From contig JAJBVC010000191.1 in the NCBI GenBank assembly GCA_020860025.1, positions 1-6,255 of the forward strand: DNA of 6,255 nucleotides, read 5' to 3'. Below, in pieces: positions 1 to 5,505 of the stretch (positions within the stretch are counted from its first letter, which is position 1; each line of letters begins with the position of its first letter). The translations under genes and the position numbers were made by a program. Below the pieces are notes generated by a model. It was not told where the DNA came from, did not search any database, and was given only the letters and a program-made list of their open reading frames with translations. Origin of the DNA: Clostridiales bacterium. GTDB taxonomy: Bacteria; Bacillota; Clostridia; Oscillospirales; Acutalibacteraceae.

Positions 1-635
1 ATATGGATATATTTGAAACAAGCTCTCCGAGTTATGTCTTAATGAGTTCTGTTGAAAAATGTACCGATTTTTTGGAAAATTGCAATAAGAGCTTTAATAA
101 TTACAAACAGCTTCTTGAAAGATTTTACAGTGAAATAAATAAAATAAAAAGTATTCACTGCCTGAAAAACGACGATATAACAATAATTGTATTAAGAGCT
201 GACGGCTGTAACGGTGTACAGCTTGCCGAGCATTTAAGAGAATATAAAATTGAGCCCGAAGCCGTAATGAACCGCTATGTTATTTTGATTTCGACTGTTG
301 CCGACACTAAAGAGGGCTTTGAAAAACTTATTTTTGCACTGAAAAATTTAAAAAAGAGAAGCGATATTCGGTATGAACTTTTTTCTCTGGAAATTCCGAA
401 AAAATATTGTAATCCTTTTGAAGTTGTCGATTTTTCCCAAACTTGTTTGAGTGACGCTTCGGGAAAAGTATCCGCTGAATATATTTTTGCTTATCCGCCG
501 GGCAGTCCCATAATTGTCCCCGGTGAAATAATTACAAACGATATAGTTAATTTTATAGAAAAAAGTATAAAAAACGGCGTTAATATTATTTCCGACAGCA
601 ATTTACTGCCATCAAAAATATTGACAAAGGAATAA
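1..635 (+). CDS. Orn/Lys/Arg decarboxylase family protein, C-terminal part (5' end outside window)
   Basis: PLP-dependent fold-I decarboxylase that would release CO2 from arginine, lysine or ornithine in the cytoplasm to make a polyamine precursor; which substrate cannot be told from this part. The visible 210 residues begin in mid-protein: the ATG at 3 is the Met of a segment with the SSPSY-LM motif (ETSSPSYVLMSS) that in this family follows the PLP-binding lysine region, so it is an internal residue, not a start, and the reading frame is open to the window edge. The last 60 residues carry the hallmark of the Orn/Lys/Arg decarboxylase C-terminal domain, AYPPGSPIIVPGE, followed by I-T and a helix. 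The PLP lysine itself is upstream and not visible. The gene ends with TAA at 633-635; no terminator hairpin follows, and the promoter of the next gene overlaps its last codons. Family assignment is firm; substrate is open. Confidence 0.88.
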   Translation, partial: MDIFETSSPSYVLMSSVEKCTDFLENCNKSFNNYKQLLERFYSEINKIKSIHCLKNDDITIIVLRADGCNGVQLAEHLREYKIEPEAVMNRYVILISTVADTKEGFEKLIFALKNLKKRSDIRYELFSLEIPKKYCNPFEVVDFSQTCLSDASGKVSAEYIFAYPPGSPIIVPGEIITNDIVNFIEKSIKNGVNIISDSNLLPSKILTKE

Positions 636-649
636 TATTATTGTAGAAT
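621..649 (+). promoter_or_regulatory. Vegetative (sigma-A type) promoter of the SCIFF peptide gene
   Basis: TTGACA at 621-626, a 17-base spacer, and TAGAAT at 644-649. The -35 box matches the consensus fully and lies within the last codons of the decarboxylase gene. Transcription should start near 656, giving a leader of about 25 bases before the ATG at 682. The word ATAATATTA occurs at 632-640 in the spacer and again at 657-665 at the start site, which could be an operator pair or chance in AT-rich DNA. Read from sequence only. Confidence 0.72.
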
Positions 650-670
650 ATGTAACATAATATTAAGAAA

Positions 671-676
671 GAGGTG
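671..676 (+). promoter_or_regulatory. Ribosome binding site of the SCIFF peptide gene
   Basis: GAGGTG at 671-676 lies five bases before the ATG at 682. This good Shine-Dalgarno site supports translation of the 48-codon ORF. Confidence 0.75.
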
Positions 677-681
677 TCTTT

Positions 682-828
682 ATGAAGAGAATTAACACAC
701 TTAGTTCACGTAATCTTTGCGAGTCCGCTAAAAAAGGTGGTTGCGGTGAGTGCCAGACTTCCTGTCAGTCAGCCAGCAAAACATCCTGCTCTGTTGCTAA
801 TCAGAAATGTGAACAGCTTAAAAAATAA
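682..828 (+). CDS. scfA: SCIFF ranthipeptide precursor (six cysteines in forty-five residues), variant core
   Basis: A 48-residue ribosomally made peptide, the substrate of the radical SAM maturase encoded just downstream. An N-terminal leader (MKRINTLSSRNLCES) is followed by a Cys-rich core with the family signature GCGECQTSCQSA, then SKTSCSVANQKC. Cysteines are at 13, 21, 24, 28, 36 and 43. Against the usual SCIFF pattern as I recall it (Cys at 21, 24, 28, 32, 36, 43, and Thr at 37), this copy has Ser at 32 (AGC, 775-777) and Ser at 37 (TCT, 790-792), with an extra Cys at 13. In characterised SCIFF peptides a thioether joins Cys32 to Thr37, so both partners differ here. The total of six cysteines is kept. 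The physiological role is not settled; a link to quorum sensing or general metabolism has been proposed for some relatives. The ORF has its own promoter and Shine-Dalgarno site. The identification is firm because of the core motif plus the adjacent maturase. Confidence 0.93.
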   Translation: MKRINTLSSRNLCESAKKGGCGECQTSCQSASKTSCSVANQKCEQLKK

Positions 829-838
829 TTTAATTATT

Positions 839-874
839 ATAGAAATTCAGGTGGGTTCGCCCACCTTTTTCTAT
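839..874 (+). terminator. Hairpin with T-run between peptide and maturase genes (partial terminator/attenuator)
   Basis: AGGTGGG at 849-855 pairs perfectly with CCCACCT at 860-866 around a TTCG loop, followed by a T-run at 866-870. An outer arm, ATAGAAA at 839-845 and TTTCTAT at 868-874, can extend the structure. This has the form of an intrinsic terminator directly after the SCIFF gene. No convincing promoter is seen between it and the maturase start, so leaky read-through is the likely source of maturase mRNA, keeping enzyme low relative to peptide. That consequence is inference. Confidence 0.8.
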
Positions 875-906
875 GTAAAATATAACCCGAAAGTAAGGTA
901 ATCGTT

Positions 907-2298
907 ATGATTCATTCATATAAAATGAACGGTTATAATATTATAATCGACCAAAACAGCGGATGTGTTCATTCCGTTGATGATGTAGCGTATGATATTA
1001 TCAATATGTATACAGAAAAAAGCAAGGATGAAATTAAATCATTCATTCTTGAAAAATACAAGGATTATGACGATGTTACAAGCGATGACATTGACCTTTG
1101 CTTTAACGATATTGACTCTCTTATTGACGACGGCAGACTGTTTGCAAAAGATACTTTTGAAAAAACAGCCGAACAGTTTAAGGAACGTCAGAGTGTTCTA
1201 AAGGCTATATGCCTTCACGTTGCGCACGACTGCAATCTTGCTTGTAAATACTGCTTTGCCGGTAAAGGCGAATATGACGGGCCTAAGGGCTTAATGAACT
1301 TTGAAACAGGAAAAAGAGCTCTTGATTTTCTTATTGAGCAAAGTAAATCAAGGAAAAATCTTGAAGTCGATTTTTTCGGCGGCGAACCGCTGCTTAACTG
1401 GGAGGTTTGCAAAGAACTTGTAAAATACGGCAGAAGTCAGGAAAAAAAGTATAATAAAAACTTTCGCTTTACGCTCACGACAAACGGTCTTTTGATAAAT
1501 GATGACGTTATTGATTTCTGCAATAAAGAAATGGGCAATGTTGTACTTTCTCTTGACGGAAGAAAGAAAACAAATGATAAAATGCGTGTTTCTCCAAACG
1601 GAAGCGGTTCATACGATTTAATTGTTGATAAATTTAAAAAATTCGCCTCATCACGAAATCAAAAGGATTATTATATGCGTGGTACATATACTCACAATAA
1701 TCTTGATTTTGCAGCAGATATTATTCATATGGCTGATTTAGGATTTAAAGAGCTGTCTATCGAGCCTGTAGTATCAGACCCAAGCGAGCCTTATGCACTT
1801 AAAGATGAAGATTTACCTATCTTAAAGGAACAATATCAGATTTTAGCGGATGAAATGCTTCATAGATACAGAAAAGGAAACGGCTTTACATTTTATCATT
1901 ATATGATAGATTTGGATTCGGGCCCGTGTATAGTTAAAAGAGTATCGGGCTGTGGTGTCGGAACGGAATATCTTGCCGTTACTCCGAGCGGTGAGCTTTA
2001 TCCGTGTCATCAGTTTGTAGGCGATGAAAAATTCCTTCTCGGCGACATTTGGCACGGTGTAACAAATAATCGGATACTTAAACAGTTTGAACAGTGTAAT
2101 GTGTATTCGCACAAAGAATGTAAAGACTGCTTTGCAAAGCTGTATTGCTCCGGTGGCTGTGCCGCAAACGCATATCATACTACGGGAAGTGTAAACGGTG
2201 TTTATGAGTTCGGCTGTGAATTACACAGAAAAAGAATTGAGTGCGCCGTTATGTTAAAGGTTGCCGAAGCCGAAGAAAATCTTAAGGTTGAATATTGA
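907..2298 (+). CDS. scfB: SCIFF radical SAM maturase (thioether-forming, SPASM domain)
   Basis: Cytoplasmic iron-sulfur enzyme that uses S-adenosylmethionine radical chemistry to form Cys-to-backbone/side-chain thioether bridges in the SCIFF peptide. Residues 1-90 form a PqqD-like winged-helix recognition element that binds the leader peptide. The radical SAM core starts at about 100: C109-NLA-C113-KY-C116 binds the catalytic 4Fe-4S cluster, and FFGGEP at 156-161 is the SAM-binding GGE motif. The SPASM domain holds C349-x12-G-x4-C367, then C405-x2-C408-x5-C414-x3-C418, and C437: all seven standard ligands for two auxiliary clusters are present. Extra cysteines at 341, 397 and 446 are not assigned. 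Its 463 residues are about the usual family length, and nothing is broken. The start is ATG at 907 with a weak site (AAGG at 895-898, spacing 8). The gene lies 78 bases after the peptide gene, downstream of a hairpin, and ends at a bidirectional terminator. Assignment is firm from motifs plus the paired substrate. Confidence 0.95.
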   Translation: MIHSYKMNGYNIIIDQNSGCVHSVDDVAYDIINMYTEKSKDEIKSFILEKYKDYDDVTSDDIDLCFNDIDSLIDDGRLFAKDTFEKTAEQFKERQSVLKAICLHVAHDCNLACKYCFAGKGEYDGPKGLMNFETGKRALDFLIEQSKSRKNLEVDFFGGEPLLNWEVCKELVKYGRSQEKKYNKNFRFTLTTNGLLINDDVIDFCNKEMGNVVLSLDGRKKTNDKMRVSPNGSGSYDLIVDKFKKFASSRNQKDYYMRGTYTHNNLDFAADIIHMADLGFKELSIEPVVSDPSEPYALKDEDLPILKEQYQILADEMLHRYRKGNGFTFYHYMIDLDSGPCIVKRVSGCGVGTEYLAVTPSGELYPCHQFVGDEKFLLGDIWHGVTNNRILKQFEQCNVYSHKECKDCFAKLYCSGGCAANAYHTTGSVNGVYEFGCELHRKRIECAVMLKVAEAEENLKVEY

Positions 2299-2302
2299 TT
2301 AA

Positions 2303-2331
2303 AAAGGTTGGTCTGTAAAAAGCCAACCTTT
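2303..2331. terminator. Bidirectional intrinsic terminator between converging genes
   Basis: AAAGGTTGG at 2303-2311 pairs with CCAACCTTT at 2323-2331 around an 11-base loop. On the plus strand it is followed by T-rich sequence (TTTCTTTGTTTT, 2329-2340). On the minus strand the stem ends in CCAACC followed by TTTTT (complement of 2301-2305). It can therefore end the maturase transcript and the converging glycosidase-like transcript. The stop codons lie 5 and 8 bases from the stem. Confidence 0.82.
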
Positions 2332-2338
2332 CTTTGTT

Positions 2339-3829
2339 TTAGCCTACTTTATTACCGTAAATCAATATATTTTCGTGTACAGCTTGAACGGGTTTATGAA
2401 GGCAGAGAGGTTCAAAAACAACGGAATTTTGCCGAGAAAAAGTATTATTATGTATTGTTAGATTTTTACAAGGCCCCGATTCAAACCATTCTTTACAGTC
2501 GCAGGATATGTATATATCAGGCATTTTAAGGCTGACAAAAGTGTTATTGCAAATTTCCGATTCTTTATCGGTAGTACATAAAATACCACGAGTCGGAATT
2601 GCTTTAAAGATACAATTTTTAATTGTAACTCTCGGATTATATGTGACATTTTCACACACAGTTTTCTTTTCACGCAAAGGCAAAAGCTTTTCGTTAAACA
2701 CTATTGTAACCTCTTTATTATCAATATCGTCATACGTTTCTTTCACCGTTAAAACGCTGTCATATTCATAGAGATTTTCCATTTTATAAAACTTAACGCA
2801 GTCTCCCGGGAAAAATGCTTTATAACCGCCTTGCTGATTATGGACAAATTCAAATATTGCGGTATGTTCATCAATAATTTTTTTAAGCCGCAAAAATGTA
2901 CCGTGTATGTTAATTCCGTCATCGTGAGGATGAGAAAACAGGCAGTTATTTATATTAACGTAACCCTTGCAGCCGCAAACGTGAATACAGTCCGCAAATG
3001 ATGAAACGTGGTAATCCTTCATAGGTGTAAACTTAATATTGTCAAAAGATAAATTTTCACACATTTGAGAAAGCCAGCCGAAACCGTGCATATAATTTAC
3101 GGTGATATTTTCACTTTTTATATTACTGCACTCCCAAAAGAAAAGTCCGCTTGAATCTCTAAGCTGATTTTGTGACATTGCAACGACGTCGCCGACTGAA
3201 AATTTAGGCGGAATTATGTATGAACACTCAACTGTTCTGCCGTCAATACGCTTAATTGAAACTGCTTTTTTCAGCGGAGAAAGAGATGTTCTGAAAACAG
3301 TATCGCCCCTGTGAATAACATCGCAGTAGCTTTTTGAATCGTTTACAATCCTGTAATAAGGCTTTTTTGTAAAAGGACTTGATTCGTAAAATATAATATC
3401 CTTGCCCTCAATTTTAAATTCTGTATTTTTTGCAAGAGAATAAGTTATTTTATTACGAGCTTTTTTAAGCACCGTAAACTCAATATTGGTCGGCGAATTA
3501 TACCTTATTGTAAAATTTTTAAGCGTTATGTTTTTACATCTAACAAGCGAAACTGCGCATATATCACCGTGCATAACAAAAACAGAACCGCCGCCGTCAA
3601 TTATAATATTATTTTTATCCTCAATTAAAATTCCGAAATACTTTGTTGGCGCTTTAAACGAATCTGTATTGGTCATATGGTAAACACGCTTTTGGCTGTA
3701 ATCCTTGTAAAAATGATACTCCCCTTTTGAAAAAAGAATCGTATCGCCGTCATTTGCATCTTTTAATGCCTGATTAACACCGATTGAAGCATTATTTTCT
3801 GTGCAATATTTTTTAATGTCTAATATCAT
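2339..3829 (-). CDS. GH110-like right-handed beta-helix protein (putative alpha-1,3-galactosidase), no signal peptide
   Basis: Predicted inverting glycoside hydrolase of the GH110 type, a family known for cleaving terminal alpha-1,3-linked galactose such as in blood-group B and linear alpha-Gal glycans; the substrate here is not proven. Residues are numbered from ATG 3829. The N-terminal part has the GDTI-F-KGEYHFY motif and beta-helix coils (IIIDGGGSVFVMHG; CKNITLKNFTI). An inserted beta-rich domain at about 115-220 follows, ending in GDVVAMSQNQLRDSSGLFF. Then come HGFGWLSQMCENLSF, FADCIHVCGCKG and HPHDDGINIHGTFL, which match the GH110 active-site region. D280 and the pair D303/D304 have the 23-residue spacing I recall for the three catalytic Asp of a characterised GH110 enzyme. 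Known members are about 600 residues and secreted; this one has 496 and no signal peptide or membrane segment, so it is probably cytoplasmic and would act on imported sugars. A GTG at 3841 in frame would add four residues; AAAGG lies only two bases before it and 14 before the ATG, so the start is uncertain. It is the only minus-strand gene. A different beta-helix carbohydrase is the main alternative. Confidence 0.75.
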   Translation of the reverse strand: MILDIKKYCTENNASIGVNQALKDANDGDTILFSKGEYHFYKDYSQKRVYHMTNTDSFKAPTKYFGILIEDKNNIIIDGGGSVFVMHGDICAVSLVRCKNITLKNFTIRYNSPTNIEFTVLKKARNKITYSLAKNTEFKIEGKDIIFYESSPFTKKPYYRIVNDSKSYCDVIHRGDTVFRTSLSPLKKAVSIKRIDGRTVECSYIIPPKFSVGDVVAMSQNQLRDSSGLFFWECSNIKSENITVNYMHGFGWLSQMCENLSFDNIKFTPMKDYHVSSFADCIHVCGCKGYVNINNCLFSHPHDDGINIHGTFLRLKKIIDEHTAIFEFVHNQQGGYKAFFPGDCVKFYKMENLYEYDSVLTVKETYDDIDNKEVTIVFNEKLLPLREKKTVCENVTYNPRVTIKNCIFKAIPTRGILCTTDKESEICNNTFVSLKMPDIYISCDCKEWFESGPCKNLTIHNNTFSRQNSVVFEPLCLHKPVQAVHENILIYGNKVG

Positions 3830-3870
3830 TTTAATCGTCACAGCCTTTCAATTTTATTTCATTTAATTTA

Positions 3871-3891
3871 CTTTTATTTAAAAGATAAAAG
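3871..3891 (-). repeat. Inverted repeat in the leader of the GH110-like gene
   Basis: CTTTTAT at 3871-3877 and its complement ATAAAAG at 3885-3891 are separated by seven bases. In the minus-strand transcript this could form a weak AT-rich stem-loop about 40-60 bases before the start codon. Chance is quite possible in such AT-rich DNA. Confidence 0.3.
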
Positions 3892-3896
3892 AGGTT

Positions 3897-3914
3897 AAAT
3901 CAAAATTTTGATTT
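3897..3914. promoter_or_regulatory. 18-bp perfect palindrome, candidate operator of the GH110-like gene
   Basis: AAATCAAAATTTTGATTT reads identically on both strands with no central spacer. It lies about 28-45 bases downstream of the predicted minus-strand transcription start, between promoter and start codon. A position like this fits a roadblock repressor site for a sugar-responsive dimer, but no regulator gene is in the window and the base composition is simple, so function is inference. Confidence 0.4.
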
Positions 3915-3948
3915 CAAAAATAAACAATTTCATACATTTTCCACGTTT

Positions 3949-3977
3949 ATTATACACACAAACGATTTGCTGTTCAA
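3949..3977 (-). promoter_or_regulatory. Promoter of the GH110-like gene
   Basis: On the minus strand, TTGAAC (3977-3972), a 17-base spacer, and a perfect TATAAT (3954-3949). Transcription should begin near 3942, giving a leader of about 110 bases before ATG 3829. That long leader contains the 18-bp palindrome and a weak inverted repeat. Confidence 0.66.
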
Positions 3978-3985
3978 GAATTAAG

Positions 3986-4015
3986 TTGACAAGATACATC
4001 AAAAAAATATATAAT
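3986..4015 (+). promoter_or_regulatory. Promoter of the CoA-transferase gene
   Basis: TTGACA at 3986-3991, an 18-base spacer rich in A, and TATAAT at 4010-4015; both hexamers are perfect consensus. The start site should be near 4022, giving a leader of about 43 bases. Its -35 box is only eight bases from the -35 box of the divergent minus-strand promoter. Confidence 0.78.
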
Positions 4016-4048
4016 ATATGAGGTTTAATAAATATTTTTTCTAACTTC

Positions 4049-4054
4049 AAGGAG
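4049..4054 (+). promoter_or_regulatory. Ribosome binding site that fixes the CoA-transferase start
   Basis: AAGGAG at 4049-4054 lies ten bases before ATG 4065 but only one base before the in-frame GTG at 4056. The ATG is therefore the supported start. Confidence 0.72.
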
Positions 4055-4064
4055 TGTGTGTAAT

Positions 4065-5459
4065 ATGACATGGAAAGAAATATATGAAAGTAAGCTTGTA
4101 TCCGCCGAAGAGGCTGTCAGTTGCATACACGACGGCGACAAGGTAGTGACGGGATTCGGCTGCGGCGAACCGTACTATTTGGAACGTGCGCTTGTTGACA
4201 ATTATGAAAAATATCATGACGTGCAGATTATAAATATGCTGACTCTCGGAGATTCACCTTGGTGCAGACCTGAAATGAAAGGTCATTTCACTTTGAACTG
4301 TCTATTTGCTTCTCAAAGCAACAGAAAAGCTATCTCAACCGGTGTCAGTGAATTTACAACATCGCATTTTTATGAAATTCCCGATATTATCGAGCATTAT
4401 ATTTGCCCGAGGGTTTCTCTCGTTATGGTTTCACCGCCTGATGAGCACGGCTATGTTTCTTTCGGCACTACTGTTGATTATACAAAAGGCACTGCCGATT
4501 ACTGTGAAATTGTAATTGCGCAGGTTAATAAATATATGCCACGTACATTTGGCAACAGTATAAAACACGTTCGTGATTTTACTTTCTTTGTTGAGCATGA
4601 CGAACCGCTTCCCGAGGTAACCGGCGTTGAAATAAGCGATGTTGAAATGGAAATCGGTAAAAACTGCGCTTCTCTTATTCACGACGGCGACTGTTTACAG
4701 CTCGGTATCGGCGGTATTCCAAACGCTGTTTGCGCTCAGCTTTGGGATAAAAAGGATTTGGGTATTCACAGCGAACTTGTCGGTGACGGTGTAGTTGAAC
4801 TTCTCGAAGCCGGAGTTATCAATAATAAAAAGAAACAGACTAATAAAGGTCGTACTGTTTTGGGTGCCACTTTCGGCTCACAAATACTTAATAACTACAT
4901 AAATAATAATCCGTCGGTTGAAATGCACCATATAGACTATGTTAATAACCCGATTGAAATTGCCAAAAACAATAATGTCGTATCAATCAATTCTTGCCTG
5001 CAGGTTGATTTACTCGGTCAGGTTGTGTCCGATACGGTCGGTCTTAACCAATATTCCGCTGTCGGCGGTCAGGTTGATTTCGTTCGAGGCGCTACAATGA
5101 GTAAAGGCGGCCGTTCAATTATTGCAATGCCGTCAACTGCTAAAAAGGGACTTATTTCTCGAATTGTTCCCGTTATTACTGAAGGCAGTGCCGTTACAAC
5201 ACCACGTAACGACGTTAACTACATAGTAACCGAATACGGAATTGCACAGCTTAAAGGAAGAACTTTAAAAGAAAGAGCAAGAGCTTTAATACTTATTGCT
5301 CATCCTAAATTCAGAATACATCTTATGCTTGAATTTAAGAAGCGTTTTAACGAGGACGCTTTTACATTAAGTGAAATAAAGGAACAATATAAAAATTTCA
5401 AAGATGTTGTTAAGGAAGATTTAGCGGCATTGTTCCCTAATACAGCTACGCAGGAATAA
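4065..5459 (+). CDS. Family I CoA-transferase, 4-hydroxybutyrate/acetyl-CoA transferase type
   Basis: Cytoplasmic enzyme predicted to move CoA between an acyl-CoA and a carboxylate, commonly acetate, through a glutamyl-CoA thioester. The two-domain acetyl-CoA hydrolase/transferase layout is complete over 464 residues: N-terminal domain from about 5 to 190 (KLVSAEEAV near the start, VSPPDEHGY in the middle), C-terminal domain from about 200 to 440. LGIGGIPNAV (G214-V222) is the glycine-rich CoA loop, E237 in GIHSEL is the expected catalytic glutamate, and GGQVDFVRGA (334-343) is the second CoA loop. The stretch GDGVVELLEAGVI and the RNDVNYIVTEYGIAQLKG segment resemble clostridial 4-hydroxybutyrate CoA-transferase more than butyryl-CoA:acetate CoA-transferase. 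After E237 the usual Met-x-Ser is Leu-Val-Gly, and a tail of about 20 residues follows the conserved C-terminus. Substrate is open: 4-hydroxybutyrate, butyrate, propionate or simple acetate/acetyl-CoA exchange. It has its own strong promoter and probably shares its transcript with the next gene. ATG 4065 is chosen over GTG 4056 because of Shine-Dalgarno spacing. Confidence 0.88.
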   Translation: MTWKEIYESKLVSAEEAVSCIHDGDKVVTGFGCGEPYYLERALVDNYEKYHDVQIINMLTLGDSPWCRPEMKGHFTLNCLFASQSNRKAISTGVSEFTTSHFYEIPDIIEHYICPRVSLVMVSPPDEHGYVSFGTTVDYTKGTADYCEIVIAQVNKYMPRTFGNSIKHVRDFTFFVEHDEPLPEVTGVEISDVEMEIGKNCASLIHDGDCLQLGIGGIPNAVCAQLWDKKDLGIHSELVGDGVVELLEAGVINNKKKQTNKGRTVLGATFGSQILNNYINNNPSVEMHHIDYVNNPIEIAKNNNVVSINSCLQVDLLGQVVSDTVGLNQYSAVGGQVDFVRGATMSKGGRSIIAMPSTAKKGLISRIVPVITEGSAVTTPRNDVNYIVTEYGIAQLKGRTLKERARALILIAHPKFRIHLMLEFKKRFNEDAFTLSEIKEQYKNFKDVVKEDLAALFPNTATQE

Positions 5460-5495
5460 TCAGCTGTTGACTGTTATCATAATTTATTAAAATGT

Positions 5496-5501
5496 GAGGA
5501 G
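5496..5501 (+). promoter_or_regulatory. Ribosome binding site that fixes the AIM24-family start
   Basis: GAGGAG at 5496-5501 lies four bases before ATG 5506. An in-frame GTG at 5494 overlaps this site and so is unlikely to be the start. Confidence 0.72.
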
Positions 5502-5505
5502 AAAT

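Noticed and set aside
3..5. ATG at the left edge as the true start of the decarboxylase gene
   Set aside because: The first residues match an internal segment of the family (SSPSY motif after the PLP lysine region), and the frame is open to the window edge.
682..828. SCIFF peptide as a metallothionein or ferredoxin-like small protein
   Set aside because: The CGECQTSCQSA core, the length and the adjacent dedicated maturase identify it as SCIFF; cysteine spacing does not fit ferredoxin CxxCxxC patterns.
881..886. TATAAC as a -10 box for the maturase gene
   Set aside because: No acceptable -35 box lies 16-18 bases upstream; that region is the hairpin stem.
1843..2178. Minus-strand 111-codon ORF inside the maturase gene
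   Set aside because: It is antisense to the conserved SPASM domain coding sequence, with no recognisable motif or ribosome site.
2308..2529. Plus-strand 73-codon ORF overlapping the terminator and the end of the GH110-like gene
   Set aside because: It begins inside the bidirectional terminator, has no Shine-Dalgarno site, and is antisense to a well-supported gene.
4056..4058. GTG start for the CoA-transferase
   Set aside because: It is one base from the Shine-Dalgarno site; the ATG nine bases later has proper spacing and matches the family N-terminus.
5467..5493. Possible promoter (TTGACT ... TAAAAT) before the AIM24-family gene
   Set aside because: The spacer is only 15 bases and transcription would start within or after the ribosome binding site, so read-through from the CoA-transferase gene is more likely.
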